Shown: positions 42,993 through 51,641, counted from the first letter of the stretch. The stretch is DNA of 64,000 bases from Mycolicibacterium sp. YH-1 (GCF_022557175.1 NZ_CP092915.1:7006001-7070000), one strand, 5' to 3'. Numbers and translations are program-made. The notes: generated from the letters alone by a model not told the origin.

Positions 42993-43589
42993 TCAACCGC
43001 GGCGGCCACGCCGAGTGGCGGCAGCCGGTGTGTACGGGGCTAGAAGGACGTCGTCGATGAGTTTGCGGTAGGTCTCGTCGACCGCGCTGGGGTCGTCGGT
43101 GGTGAAGTACTCGATGACCAGTCCTTGGATCGCGGCGAGTGCCAGGCGGGATCGAGCTAGGGCGAGCTCGGGCGGCATGCCGATGGCTTCCAGACGGGCC
43201 TGTGAATTGCGGACCAGATGGGCCAGGGTCGCTGCGGTGTACTCGGCGTACGGGCTGTCCTGGCCGCACGCGGCACCAAAGACTTGCTCGAGAATCCTTA
43301 CGCTAGCGCGCTTCTTGCCGCGAGTGACCACCTGCCAGTCGTCGAGACACCATTGCCGGAACTCCTCCACGGTGGACAGCAGGACGGTCTCGACGACGAC
43401 CTGTCGGCGCAGCACCGACAGGATGAGGTTCTCCTTGCTGCCGAAGTAGTAGATCAACATCCGGGCGCTGGTCCCCATCTCAGTCGCCAATGACCGCAGT
43501 GATGTGTCGACCACGCCGGTGCGCGCCAGGACTTCGGTGGCCTCGTCGAGGAGGTCTTCGCGTTTCGCGTGGTCGATCGGGCGAGGCAC
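42993..43589 (-). CDS. TetR family transcriptional regulator
   Basis: A 198-residue TetR regulator with HTH region TSLRSLATEMGTSARMLIYYFGSKENLILSVLRRQ. The GTG at 43589 (VPRPIDHAKRE) is chosen; the in-frame upstream stretch is not homologous. A short palindrome TTAC-T-GTAA lies just before it. It sits 77 bp downstream of the EmbB paralogue on the same strand, so either it is co-transcribed with it or it has its own start. It is a candidate regulator of the EmbB paralogue. Confidence 0.87.
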   Translation of the reverse strand: MPRPIDHAKREDLLDEATEVLARTGVVDTSLRSLATEMGTSARMLIYYFGSKENLILSVLRRQVVVETVLLSTVEEFRQWCLDDWQVVTRGKKRASVRILEQVFGAACGQDSPYAEYTAATLAHLVRNSQARLEAIGMPPELALARSRLALAAIQGLVIEYFTTDDPSAVDETYRKLIDDVLLAPYTPAAATRRGRRG

Positions 43590-43666
43590 GCCGATTACTG
43601 TAACAATGCTTCGCCTTCGAGACGGCGTGCCCGCGGCTCCCTCAATGCGCTCGACAAGACCGGCTT

Positions 43667-46600
43667 TCAGGCCCCGGTCCTGATGTGCCCCGGGCTCCAC
43701 AGTCCGCTACGGGTGGCGGTGCCAAGGGTGATGTCCGCCCGCTCGGCGTCGACGACGGGCTCCAGTCGGCGCAGCGACCCCCAGTCCTGGCCCCAGTCAT
43801 CGGAGAGGTAGGTCGGCATGACCTGAGCCCGCAGGAGTAGGTCGGTGATGCCCAATAGGCCGCCATTGCGGCCGTCCTGCCAGGTGTCGGTGTCATTGTG
43901 TTTGGGTCGGTAGTCCGGGGAGATCCGGTAGCGCGGTACCTCGGTGACGCCGTTGACGTGCTGCATGGGGCGCTGGCACGGGAAGACGAAACCTACCGCC
44001 CAGTCCAGCAGCACGGGTTGTTGGGAGCCGACGAACTGCTGGACTGATCGCAGCTCCGGTGCTCGAGGCGGCGTGATCGCGACCCAGTCACCGGGGTTCA
44101 ACGAGTGATCCTCAACGACCACCCGCACCGCGATGGCATCGCTGGGGAAGTCGGAGCGAGCAAAGCGCAGGTTCCGCCACGACGGCGTGGGCCCGATGTC
44201 GTCAGGGACGAGACGCCCTGCGGGCGTTGGTGACCCGCCGGGACCCATGCGTGCGTATTCGAGTTCGACGCGCTGACCGTCCGTATGACCGTGGGCGACG
44301 CTGTTGCCGCTGATCGTTCCCGCCGCAGTGACCACGATGAGGGGATGGGCCTTGTCGGCGGGCGGCAACGAGTACCACGCGGACGTCAGTCGGCTCTGCT
44401 GCTGCGGACCCGCCGTGTAGCTTCCGGCGACCGGAACGCGCGCGGGGTCCAGGCCGTATGGCAGAGGGACGGTGGATCCGTTGATTCCCGGCGTGGTGAG
44501 CGTGGTGGGCGCGTCCCAGTCGTAGTCGGTGCCCGGCATCGGTTGACTCGCCCAGATCGACTCGGCCACCGAGTGAATCGGCACACCGTTCGCGGTGAAA
44601 CCGGTCGACTGCTCTGCACCCACTGGGCCCAGTGGCCCGGCATTGCCCGCCAAGGGCGTGAGGAAGCCGGCATTCGGATCGGGCTCGACGAGAACGTAGT
44701 CGGCCAGGCTGCACCCCCCGGTCAGTGACCGGGCATTGGCGAGACCGTTGGAATAGCTGGGGAATTGGCGCACCACGCCAACGGCCATGGATCCGACGAA
44801 CACCATGACCATGAGCGCGGCGGCCGCCACGATGGGGGCATGGGTCACGGCCCCGGCGACCTTGCTCTCACCGCGCTCGGGTGCGAAGTGCCAGCGGGCG
44901 GCCCACACGGCGGTGAGGGCGAACAGGCCGAGGAAGATGGTGCTGATGGTGATGCCGCCGATCGAGGGCATCGAATTGCCGAATGGCACACCAAAATTTG
45001 ATACGTACCACCAGCCGTTGATGGACGAGAAGCACAGTCCCAGAACCAAGCAGACGACGGCGACGAACGCCATGCGATTACGCGGTGACCGCATGACCTG
45101 ACGCGACACCAGCACCGTGGCCAGGGCTGCCATGGCGGCGCCGATACCGGCGACCAGTCCGAAATGGTGGATCCACTTCGTGGGGGTGAACATCAGGGCG
45201 AAGATGGTCGCGAAGAAGATGCCGATGAGTCGCCACACCGGACCACGTGCGATTCCGGGGATCCGCTTGCGCCGCAACATGATGAAGACGGTCGTGAGAA
45301 CGCACAACATCGTGATGAGGAAGCCGAACCGGCGTGCGATCGAGGCGTCGGTCGTCGGCAGGATGAGGTAGTAGTACCGAAGGTTTTCGGTGTACCACGC
45401 CTGACTGGGGCCGATCGCGGTCCGAATCCGGGTGGCCTCGATGACCGAGGCCAGCGTCTGATCGGCGAATACGACCGTCAACACGACGAACCCCGCGGCA
45501 GCCAGCGGCGCCAACAGTGGCAACAGACCGGTGTTGGCCCGCCTGCGGGCCACGATGCGCAGTATGGGCCGACCGCCGGCGAGCAGTGCCGCGACCGCGA
45601 TCAGTCCGGTGGGCTGAATCCCGAGGGTGAACGCCGCCGCCACGATGGCCAGCGCGGCCGGGGTGAGTCGACGCGAGGTGATGGCCCGCTCGATGAGCAC
45701 GTAGGTGATCAACGCGCCGGTGACGATCTGCCCCTCGGGGCGCAGCCCATTGTTGAACGGCATCCAGGCGCTCAGCAGGACCAGTGCTGCCGCCCACATC
45801 GCCGACCTGCTCGTCGCGACTGCGGGCCCCAACCGCGGCAGGACTTCTCGGGAGAGCAGCAACCAGCACACCAACCCGCAGATCAGGTCCGGGAGACGCA
45901 TCCAGAGGCCGACGTCGCTGACGTTGTGCATCCAGGCCAGGACGCCGTAGTACCAGCCGAACGGATCCTCCGGACTGCCGAACCAACGGTGATAGTTCGC
46001 CATGTAGCCCGCGTGCCCCGCCGTGCGGGCGTACTGGCTCTGGTAACCGTCATCAGAGGAACCCGCGCCGATCACATGCCACACCACGAAGGCCGCGATG
46101 ACCACGGCGTCGACGACGCTGAACGTCCGCCACCTGGTCGGGATCAGCCGCTGCATCCGGCGACCATCGGCCCGATCGAGGCGCCACAACGCAAGCAACG
46201 CGACGATCGTCGCGACGATCCCGCCCAACATCGCAGCCCGCTTGATCGGTGTCGGGGTGCTGCTGAACCGGGTATCGATGGTCGCGGTGAGTGACAATCC
46301 CGGCGGTGCAGGTCCGGACAGATCGGTGAACACTCCGACGATCGTCGGCCGCAGGTTGGGGTCGGCGAAGCCGGTGCGCAGGTCCTGCCCGGTCGCGGCA
46401 TCGGCGAGGCCGACGAACGTGGCGAACGTGCCCGCCTCCGAGGACGTGATCTCAATGCGTTGACACCCTTCCGACAACACACGGTCGCGGGTCACGCTGG
46501 CCACTACCACGTTTCGATCGATCACATCGACACGCTCAGCGGAGGCCGAGACGAACAATCCGTTGAGGGCAGCCTGCTTACCGTCCTGCGGCGCCGTGCC

Positions 46601-46864
46601 CAACACCAAACCACCAGACGGGGGCAACCGGGAGATCACGTCGCACGGCACGGTCGCCGCCATCTCGACTGGGGACTGCGAGATCAGCGGCGCCGTGACG
46701 CTGTTCAGTTGCCCGCCCTGTGGCCAGCTCAACGTCGCGGTTGTCTGCACCACCGGCAGTAGCGGCGTCACCGCCGACAGCAGGAAACCGACGATCCCCG
46801 CAATTGCCGCGATCCAGCGGGGCAGGGCGGCAGTGGACCGGGCACTGCCCGACGGGTGGTTCAC
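43667..46864 (-). CDS. EmbB-type arabinosyltransferase (GT-C), solitary paralogue
   Basis: A 1065-residue integral membrane glycosyltransferase adding arabinofuranose to arabinogalactan or lipoarabinomannan. It matches EmbB end to end, including WIAAIAGIVGFLLSAVTPLLPVVQTT, the GT-C aspartates in IGAGSSDDGY, the helical core with GWYY, and the C-terminal carbohydrate-binding region ending GLWSPGHIRTG. It is alone: no embC or embA and no aftA lie beside it. In the ethambutol-determining loop after DDGY the residues are Q-S-Q-Y where M. tuberculosis EmbB has I-L-G-M (303-306). The GTG at 46864 is chosen because the mapped promoter starts transcription near 46941, downstream of the TTG at 46963. 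Confidence 0.92.
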   Translation of the reverse strand: MNHPSGSARSTAALPRWIAAIAGIVGFLLSAVTPLLPVVQTTATLSWPQGGQLNSVTAPLISQSPVEMAATVPCDVISRLPPSGGLVLGTAPQDGKQAALNGLFVSASAERVDVIDRNVVVASVTRDRVLSEGCQRIEITSSEAGTFATFVGLADAATGQDLRTGFADPNLRPTIVGVFTDLSGPAPPGLSLTATIDTRFSSTPTPIKRAAMLGGIVATIVALLALWRLDRADGRRMQRLIPTRWRTFSVVDAVVIAAFVVWHVIGAGSSDDGYQSQYARTAGHAGYMANYHRWFGSPEDPFGWYYGVLAWMHNVSDVGLWMRLPDLICGLVCWLLLSREVLPRLGPAVATSRSAMWAAALVLLSAWMPFNNGLRPEGQIVTGALITYVLIERAITSRRLTPAALAIVAAAFTLGIQPTGLIAVAALLAGGRPILRIVARRRANTGLLPLLAPLAAAGFVVLTVVFADQTLASVIEATRIRTAIGPSQAWYTENLRYYYLILPTTDASIARRFGFLITMLCVLTTVFIMLRRKRIPGIARGPVWRLIGIFFATIFALMFTPTKWIHHFGLVAGIGAAMAALATVLVSRQVMRSPRNRMAFVAVVCLVLGLCFSSINGWWYVSNFGVPFGNSMPSIGGITISTIFLGLFALTAVWAARWHFAPERGESKVAGAVTHAPIVAAAALMVMVFVGSMAVGVVRQFPSYSNGLANARSLTGGCSLADYVLVEPDPNAGFLTPLAGNAGPLGPVGAEQSTGFTANGVPIHSVAESIWASQPMPGTDYDWDAPTTLTTPGINGSTVPLPYGLDPARVPVAGSYTAGPQQQSRLTSAWYSLPPADKAHPLIVVTAAGTISGNSVAHGHTDGQRVELEYARMGPGGSPTPAGRLVPDDIGPTPSWRNLRFARSDFPSDAIAVRVVVEDHSLNPGDWVAITPPRAPELRSVQQFVGSQQPVLLDWAVGFVFPCQRPMQHVNGVTEVPRYRISPDYRPKHNDTDTWQDGRNGGLLGITDLLLRAQVMPTYLSDDWGQDWGSLRRLEPVVDAERADITLGTATRSGLWSPGHIRTGA

Positions 46865-46946
46865 CTCGAAAGGTGTTGGGCCGCTGCAATCACAGGGCTT
46901 CGATAGCCCGTCCAGACCTGAGCACCCACCGAAATCCTCACCCTCG

Positions 46947-46976
46947 AGTTGTAGATGAAACAACTGCTACAGTCAA
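46947..46976 (-). promoter_or_regulatory. Promoter and overlapping operator of the EmbB paralogue
   Basis: On the minus strand TTGACT (46976-46971) and TACAAC (46953-46948) are 17 bp apart, a good sigma-A match. A perfect inverted repeat AGTTGT-N7-ACAACT (46947-46965) covers the -10 element. A regulator bound there would block RNA polymerase, so expression is probably conditional. The start falls about 70-80 nt before the GTG at 46864. Confidence 0.65.
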
Positions 46977-47027
46977 CTCGACAGTCCGCGCGGGCAGTTC
47001 CGGTGACTGGTCGAGCGTGGTGCGGCT

Positions 47028-47840
47028 CTATCTCTTGGTTGCCGTCAGGACTTCTAAGGCGACAGGCTCGGTGAACTGCCCACTCGGTTCGATCGCGAGC
47101 AATGCGTCGGTGACTTCCTGTTCGAATGCCGGCCGCCTGTCGCCCAGCAGTCGGCGCAGTGGCAGTGAGGTCGAGTAGAGATAGCCGATGGCCTGTTCGA
47201 TCGTCCACGCACGCGTGAATTCATAGACCTGCCGATGCACGTGGCGAAACGGCGAGCGAGTCAGCAGTTCCTGGTGTGGCTCGCCGGCGTCGGACACGTT
47301 CGGGCTGCCGGCCCGCCAGTCAGTCGGCAGGAAGCGGTCTTGGAAGGCCTCGATGGCGTGCTGCCATTCAGTGGCAGGCCGGACGAGGCAGCTGTCGTTG
47401 GCGATCACCAGCCCGCCCCCTGGATCGACCATGCCATCGAGCGCCGCCAGGACGCGTTCGCGGTCCATCCAGTGGAATGAGCGACCCATGGTCACCAGCC
47501 TGAAGCGTCCGAGTTCGCCCGGAAGGTCCGCCGAACTTCCCTGCGTCCACGTCACATTGGTGACGTGCGCCGCCCGCGCTTGTCTAGCCGCTTCGGCGAG
47601 CATCTCGGGTTCGGGGTCCATGCCGAAAGCTTCAGTGACGTGCTCAGCGAGAGGGAGGGTGAGTTGGCCGGTGCCGCAGCCCAGATCGAGAAGTCGCCCA
47701 GTGCCATCGAGGTGGAACCGGGCGACGAGGTCGGTGAAGAACGCCGCTGGATAGCCGGGCCGGTATCGCGCGTAGTGCCAGGCCGTTCCTGTGAACAGGC
47801 CGCCGCGGGAGCTGCCGAGAGAGTCGGTCACGCTCGCCAC
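47028..47840 (-). CDS. Class I SAM-dependent methyltransferase
   Basis: A 270-residue protein. The SAM motif RLLDLGCGTGQLTLPLA is near residue 50 with FGMDPEPEMLAEA after it, and FRLVTMGRSFHWMDRERVLAALD is the post-motif of the UbiE-like/methyltransferase-11 group. Starts at 47840 or 47831 (both GTG) are possible. It is close to the emb promoter but on the same strand upstream of it. Substrate unknown. Confidence 0.87.
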   Translation of the reverse strand: MASVTDSLGSSRGGLFTGTAWHYARYRPGYPAAFFTDLVARFHLDGTGRLLDLGCGTGQLTLPLAEHVTEAFGMDPEPEMLAEAARQARAAHVTNVTWTQGSSADLPGELGRFRLVTMGRSFHWMDRERVLAALDGMVDPGGGLVIANDSCLVRPATEWQHAIEAFQDRFLPTDWRAGSPNVSDAGEPHQELLTRSPFRHVHRQVYEFTRAWTIEQAIGYLYSTSLPLRRLLGDRRPAFEQEVTDALLAIEPSGQFTEPVALEVLTATKR

Positions 47841-47951
47841 CCTGCCCTTTCCGATTCCGGGATGGAAGGGCGATATGAAGTCAGACCCGGGCCGGGTTCT
47901 CTCCTTCGGACGATGAGTTCTCCGTTCTGCGCTGCAGCGGTGGCCATCAGG

Positions 47952-48659
47952 TCACCCTCGGATGAACCGTGGGTGACCCAGCTCGTTGTTATCGATCAGA
48001 ATGGTGGCTCGCTGTTGTGGCTGGCATTGGTCGAAGTAGCGGCGCTGGGCGTGCACGTAACGCCTCATGTCGGGGTGATCGGGATCAGCGGGCGTACCGT
48101 CACGCAGAGCCAACCGGCGTGCCGTCTCGGTGAATGCCACATCGAGGAACACAGTGAGATCCCAAGCATCCACCAGCTCGTCGCGATGCAAGAAGATGCC
48201 CTCGACGATGAGGACGGTGTTCGGTGGTGCTACCTGGTATGGCGGATTGACGATGGTGTCTGTGGTGTGGTCGTAGGACTTGGTGCGGTAGCGGCGTGAG
48301 CCATTGGGCGCGAACGGTTCGAGGACATCGGCGCGGAAGCGCTCGTAGTCGTAGGAGTCAGCCCAAAACCCCTCTGGGGAGTGGCGGCCCTGTCGATGGC
48401 GAACCGATGTGGGGTGGTGGAAGTCGTCGATGGAGACACTCACCACCGGGTGGGACCGGTCAACGTGGAGGAACTGGGCCAAATCGTGTGCGAAGCGGGA
48501 CTTGCCAGCGCCGTCGGGTCCATCGACACCGATGCGCCAGCACCGCCCATCACCCAAGATGGGAATGCGGCGGGCTATAGCCTGGAAGACCTCGGGCTCA
48601 CCCATCACCTGCCGCTTCTGATAGGACGATTGAGGATTCGGTATCCACTGCTCACCCAT
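47952..48659 (-). CDS. Uridine-kinase-like P-loop NTPase
   Basis: A 235-residue P-loop protein with Walker A GPDGAGKS (about residue 50), a Walker-B-like VVSVSIDDFH and RYRTKSYDHTTD, as in the uridine kinase/phosphoribulokinase-like group. ATP phosphorylates a nucleoside or similar hydroxyl substrate. An internal ATG at 48605 has AGG three bases before it and is a possible start. It is 111 bp upstream of the methyltransferase on the same strand. Confidence 0.85.
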   Translation of the reverse strand: MGEQWIPNPQSSYQKRQVMGEPEVFQAIARRIPILGDGRCWRIGVDGPDGAGKSRFAHDLAQFLHVDRSHPVVSVSIDDFHHPTSVRHRQGRHSPEGFWADSYDYERFRADVLEPFAPNGSRRYRTKSYDHTTDTIVNPPYQVAPPNTVLIVEGIFLHRDELVDAWDLTVFLDVAFTETARRLALRDGTPADPDHPDMRRYVHAQRRYFDQCQPQQRATILIDNNELGHPRFIRG

Positions 48660-49030
48660 GAACCCAGTGTCAACTCTGCCGGGGCATCACCGCGACGACT
48701 CCATCGAAATCATCGATGTGGAGCGTGGTCTGGCTGTAGGCGTAGCGCAGGTTGGTGTTGATGAGTTCGCCAATGCGCTGAAGCAGGTGATTTGCGAAGC
48801 GGGCAGTGTGGGCAAGGGTTCCTTGGGAGTTCCTCGCCAATCTCGCCGCTTGGAAGTCCGGGAGGTACGCATCACACGCGGGATGGTTCAACTGCCGACC
48901 GTCGTCTCATCGTCCAGACAACCGTAGGCAATATCGCCACGCCACCCGGGAGACTGTGGAGCCAACTGACTCAACTTTGCCGATGACCAAGGCGACTAGA
49001 TGCAGCCTGCGTCACCGCCGGCGTGCTCTC
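48660..49030 (-). pseudogene. 371-bp gap containing a truncated copy of the SRPBCC-like gene at 60009
   Basis: On the minus strand 48670-48891 reads 73 residues whose middle, ARFANHLLQRIGELINTNLR followed by YAYSQ, matches the end of the 60009-60365 protein (ARFVQHMFQRIGELINANLR followed by RTYGQ). The DNA match is also clear, about 50 bp around GTTGATGAGTTCGCCAATG at 48757. The remaining sequence, upstream and C-terminal to the match, does not resemble that protein. It is best read as a decayed or truncated relative. The rest of the gap holds nothing recognisable. Confidence 0.5.
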
Positions 49031-50134
49031 CTATGGCCGCGCGGGTAGTTGCACGGTGACGCGAAGACCGCCGGCAGTGCGCGGGGTCACGGTAAGGGCT
49101 CCGTCATGTGCCTCGGCGATGCTGTTCACGATTGCCAGGCCCAGACCGACACCTTCGTGGTGCGTGCGGATGCGTTCTGCGCCGCGCTGAAATGGCTCGG
49201 CGAGCGTGGAAACCGATTGTGGGGTGAGCTTTTCGCCGGTGTTCTCGACGGTGAGCACCACGCTCTTGGAGTGAAGACTGGTCGTCACCCACACGGTGCC
49301 TTGTTCGCGCCGATTGTGGACGATCGCGTTGTGAACGAGGTTGGTCGTCATCTGCAGAAGGAGCGCGGGCGAGCCGATCGCAGGGGTCACGTCGCCGGAG
49401 GTCTGGAAGGTGACACCATGCTTCTCCGCCAGGGGCAGGAGTGTCTCAGTGGCTTCTTCGGCGAGGAGTGACAGGTCGACGAGTTCTCGGGTAAAGGACC
49501 GCTGGTCCGCGCGGCTAAGCAGCAGCAGTGCTTCAGTGAGGTCGATCGCTCGGCTGTTGATGGCGTGGAGACGCTCGACCAGTTCGCCGGTGTTGTGGTC
49601 GCGATCGTGGCGGGCCACGTCGAGAAGAGTCTGGGTGATCGCCAGCGGCGTGCGTAGTTCGTGGGAGGCGTTGGCTGCAAATCTCTGCTGTTCGGCCACG
49701 TGAGCTTCGAGCCGTTCCAGCATGGTGTCGAAGGTGTCGGCGAGTTCGCGGAATTCATCTCTGCGGCCCGGCAACCGGATCCGGTGCGAGAGTGAACCGT
49801 TGGTGGCTACCCGGGTGGCTTCGGTGATGCGCGCCAGGGGGCTGAGCATCCGGCCGGCGAGAAGCCACCCTCCGACGAGACCGAACACCAGCAGGAACGC
49901 CAGCACGGCGGCCGCCGCGGGAGCGAAGGCATGCAGGAGGTTGGACCGGATGGGAAACACACCATCGGTCATCGTGTTGTTCGTACTTCCGGGGATGATC
50001 TTCATACGGTCGGGGACGTAGCGCAGTAGGAACAGCCACACGGCGGCGAGCAGCAAGGCGCCGGCGAACATAAGGAACCCCGCGTAGCTGAGGGTGAGTT
50101 TGAGGCGGACACTCACCCCAGGGGTTCTATCCAC
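49031..50134 (-). CDS. HAMP-containing sensor histidine kinase
   Basis: A 367-residue membrane kinase. Two hydrophobic segments (about residues 13-40 and 85-105) flank a short periplasmic loop; HAMP follows, then the HisKA box FAANASHELRTPLAITQ (phosphorylated His), the N box NLVHNAIVHN and the G boxes including GVGLGLAIV. The GTG at 50134 has AAGGAGG five bases upstream and overlaps the response-regulator gene by 8 bp, so it is translationally coupled. A longer frame from 50326 is rejected. Confidence 0.93.
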   Translation of the reverse strand: MDRTPGVSVRLKLTLSYAGFLMFAGALLLAAVWLFLLRYVPDRMKIIPGSTNNTMTDGVFPIRSNLLHAFAPAAAAVLAFLLVFGLVGGWLLAGRMLSPLARITEATRVATNGSLSHRIRLPGRRDEFRELADTFDTMLERLEAHVAEQQRFAANASHELRTPLAITQTLLDVARHDRDHNTGELVERLHAINSRAIDLTEALLLLSRADQRSFTRELVDLSLLAEEATETLLPLAEKHGVTFQTSGDVTPAIGSPALLLQMTTNLVHNAIVHNRREQGTVWVTTSLHSKSVVLTVENTGEKLTPQSVSTLAEPFQRGAERIRTHHEGVGLGLAIVNSIAEAHDGALTVTPRTAGGLRVTVQLPARP

Positions 50135-50822
50135 GAACGCCTCCTTCATGTTTGGTGCCGGGTGCTGTGTCGATGCGGTAGCCGACACCGGCCACGGTGG
50201 CGATGATCCAGGGTTCGCCGAGCCGTTTGCGCAGCGCCGAGACGGTGATGCGAACGGCGTTGGTGAACGGGTCTGCGTTCTCATCCCACGCACGTTCCAG
50301 TAGCTCCTCGGCGCTGACGACACCACCCTCGGCAGCGACGAGAACTTCGAGCACCGCGAACTGCTTCCGGGTGAGCGCGACGTAGCGGCCGTCGCGGTAG
50401 ACCTCGCGCCGGAAGGGATCCAGCCGCAACCCTGCGATCTCTCGCACGGGTGGTCTGGGGTTTGCGCGCCTGCGGTCGAGCGCTCTGAGGCGCAGCACGA
50501 GCTCTCGGAGTTCGAAGGGTTTGGTGAGGTAGTCGTCGGCGCCGAGTTCGAACCCGGAGGCCTTGTCGTCGAGCCGGTCGGCAGCGGTGAGCATCAGGAT
50601 GGGTGTGCCGCTTCCGGACGCGACGATGCGTTCGGCGATCTGGTCACCGGAAGGCCCGGGAATGTCGCGGTCCAGGACGGCGATGTCGTAGGCGTTGATG
50701 CTCAGCAACTCCAGCGCGGTGTCGCCGTCACCCGCGATGTCAGCGGCGATCGCTTCCAGACGCAACCCATCGCGGATAGCGGTCGCCATGTAGGGCTCAT
50801 CCTCGACGACCAACACGCGCAT
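50127..50822 (-). CDS. OmpR-family response regulator
   Basis: A 231-residue receiver plus winged-helix protein. The phospho-acceptor Asp lies in DIAVLDRDIPGPSGD (about residue 52), followed by LTAADRLDDKASGFELGADDY and the C-terminal DNA-binding domain with GRYVALTRKQFAVLEVLVAA. It is the first gene of a two-gene operon with the kinase. GCATATCG repeats upstream are candidates for its binding site. Confidence 0.94.
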   Translation of the reverse strand: MRVLVVEDEPYMATAIRDGLRLEAIAADIAGDGDTALELLSINAYDIAVLDRDIPGPSGDQIAERIVASGSGTPILMLTAADRLDDKASGFELGADDYLTKPFELRELVLRLRALDRRRANPRPPVREIAGLRLDPFRREVYRDGRYVALTRKQFAVLEVLVAAEGGVVSAEELLERAWDENADPFTNAVRITVSALRKRLGEPWIIATVAGVGYRIDTAPGTKHEGGVRG

Positions 50823-50843
50823 TCTCTCAACCTACGAGCCATC

Positions 50844-50875
50844 GCATATCGCCGGCATATCGAAAACCGCATACG
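50844..50875. promoter_or_regulatory. GCATATCG direct repeats before response regulator and secreted-protein genes
   Basis: GCATATCG occurs at 50844-50851 and 50855-50862, 11 bp apart (one helical turn), with a third partial copy GCATACG at 50869-50875. They lie in the 87-bp divergent gap. Direct repeats one turn apart are the usual target of OmpR-type regulators, so the divergent secreted-protein gene and the operon itself are likely targets. Confidence 0.6.
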
Positions 50876-50909
50876 CGCTGACAACACCGCAAGACCTTGA
50901 CTAGCGACC

Positions 50910-51467
50910 ATGACACACAGCAATTCAGCACACACCGCATCCCGCAGCACACGACGGCCCCTGGTCACCCTTGCCATGGCCGCCCTGATCGGTTCGGGCG
51001 GTTTGTCCATCGCCGCCCAGGCCGGCGCCGCCCCAGACGGCGGAGGCGGCACGAATCCCGTCGCCCAAGAGCAGGCGGCGAAGTACTCCGAGTGCATGCG
51101 GGCCAACGGAGTCGCGGACTTCCCGAGCCCCAACGCACAAGGACAGGTGTCCTACGGAGGAATCTCAGTGCCGAAGGACGTGTGGGTCAGGGCGGTCGAC
51201 GTGTGTACGAACCTGCAACCGGCGGACTGGAGCGACGCAGGCCGCACCCCCGAACAGCAGGACGCCGCAGTCAAATTCGCCCAATGCGTCCGCGACCACG
51301 GCGTGCCGGACTTCCCAGACCCCGCTACCCCACGTGACCCCCTCATCGACACCACGCAGATGCGGGGCGACGTCAGCGCCCGCAGCATTCCAGAGCTCAA
51401 GCCCGCGCAGGAGGCGTGCAACGACCTCTTCACCGCCGCGTTACCGGGCAACGGGATGCCGGGCTGA
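50910..51467 (+). CDS. Secreted protein with paired Cys-Met repeats
   Basis: A 185-residue exported protein with a signal peptide ending near SIAAQAGAAP. The mature part has two similar units: KYSECMRANGVADFPSP and KFAQCVRDHGVPDFPDP, plus further Cys at VDVCTNL and EACNDL, four in all. Such secreted proteins lie next to two-component systems and efflux genes in actinobacteria, and their function is not established. Here it is divergent from the two-component operon across the direct repeats and is its likely regulon member. Confidence 0.87.
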   Translation: MTHSNSAHTASRSTRRPLVTLAMAALIGSGGLSIAAQAGAAPDGGGGTNPVAQEQAAKYSECMRANGVADFPSPNAQGQVSYGGISVPKDVWVRAVDVCTNLQPADWSDAGRTPEQQDAAVKFAQCVRDHGVPDFPDPATPRDPLIDTTQMRGDVSARSIPELKPAQEACNDLFTAALPGNGMPG

Positions 51468-51514
51468 AAATGGGAAACTCATCGGTGCTCGATCTGGAGT
51501 GAGAAATGGCCATC

Positions 51515-51553
51515 AAACTTGAGAAGCCACAGCTCCTGTGGCTTCTCAAGTTT
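51515..51553. repeat. Perfect 18-bp hairpin with 3-nt loop
   Basis: The left arm (51515-51532) runs AAACTTGAGAAGCCACAG and the right arm (51536-51553) is its exact reverse complement, with loop CTC. A run of T follows on neither strand beyond TTT. It is 50 bp after the secreted-protein stop and could terminate it. Its right arm also begins a GTGGACATGAAAnTTGAGAA copy on the minus strand, which ties it to the insertion-sequence-like repeats beside it. Confidence 0.7.
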
Positions 51554-51590
51554 CATGTCCACAGCCGTTGCCCTGAACTGCGGCGACAAC

Positions 51591-51641
51591 GGCGTTCTCA
51601 CTCGATGTCCACCCCGAGAATTCTCACTTTCATGTCCACTC
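51591..51641 (-). repeat. Insertion-sequence-like repeat, copy 2
   Basis: A 51-bp stretch, 46 of 51 identical to 41262-41312, same orientation. Read on the minus strand it has two tandem variants of GTGGACATNNARTGAGAA, and a third lies in 51543-51562 beside the hairpin. The 331-bp gap 51468-51798 otherwise has no gene. Likely terminal parts of an IS21-like element left after loss of the transposase genes. Confidence 0.5.

Noticed and set aside
45164..46294. 376-residue open frame on the plus strand inside the EmbB paralogue
   Set aside because: Antisense to the conserved transferase, low-complexity composition and no domain; a codon-bias shadow.
50135..50326. Longer N-terminus of the sensor kinase
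   Set aside because: It would lie inside the response-regulator gene; the GTG at 50134 has AAGGAGG at ideal spacing.
41262..51641. CRISPR array or integrated prophage
   Set aside because: The repeats are two dispersed copies with no regular spacers, and no phage or cas genes are present.
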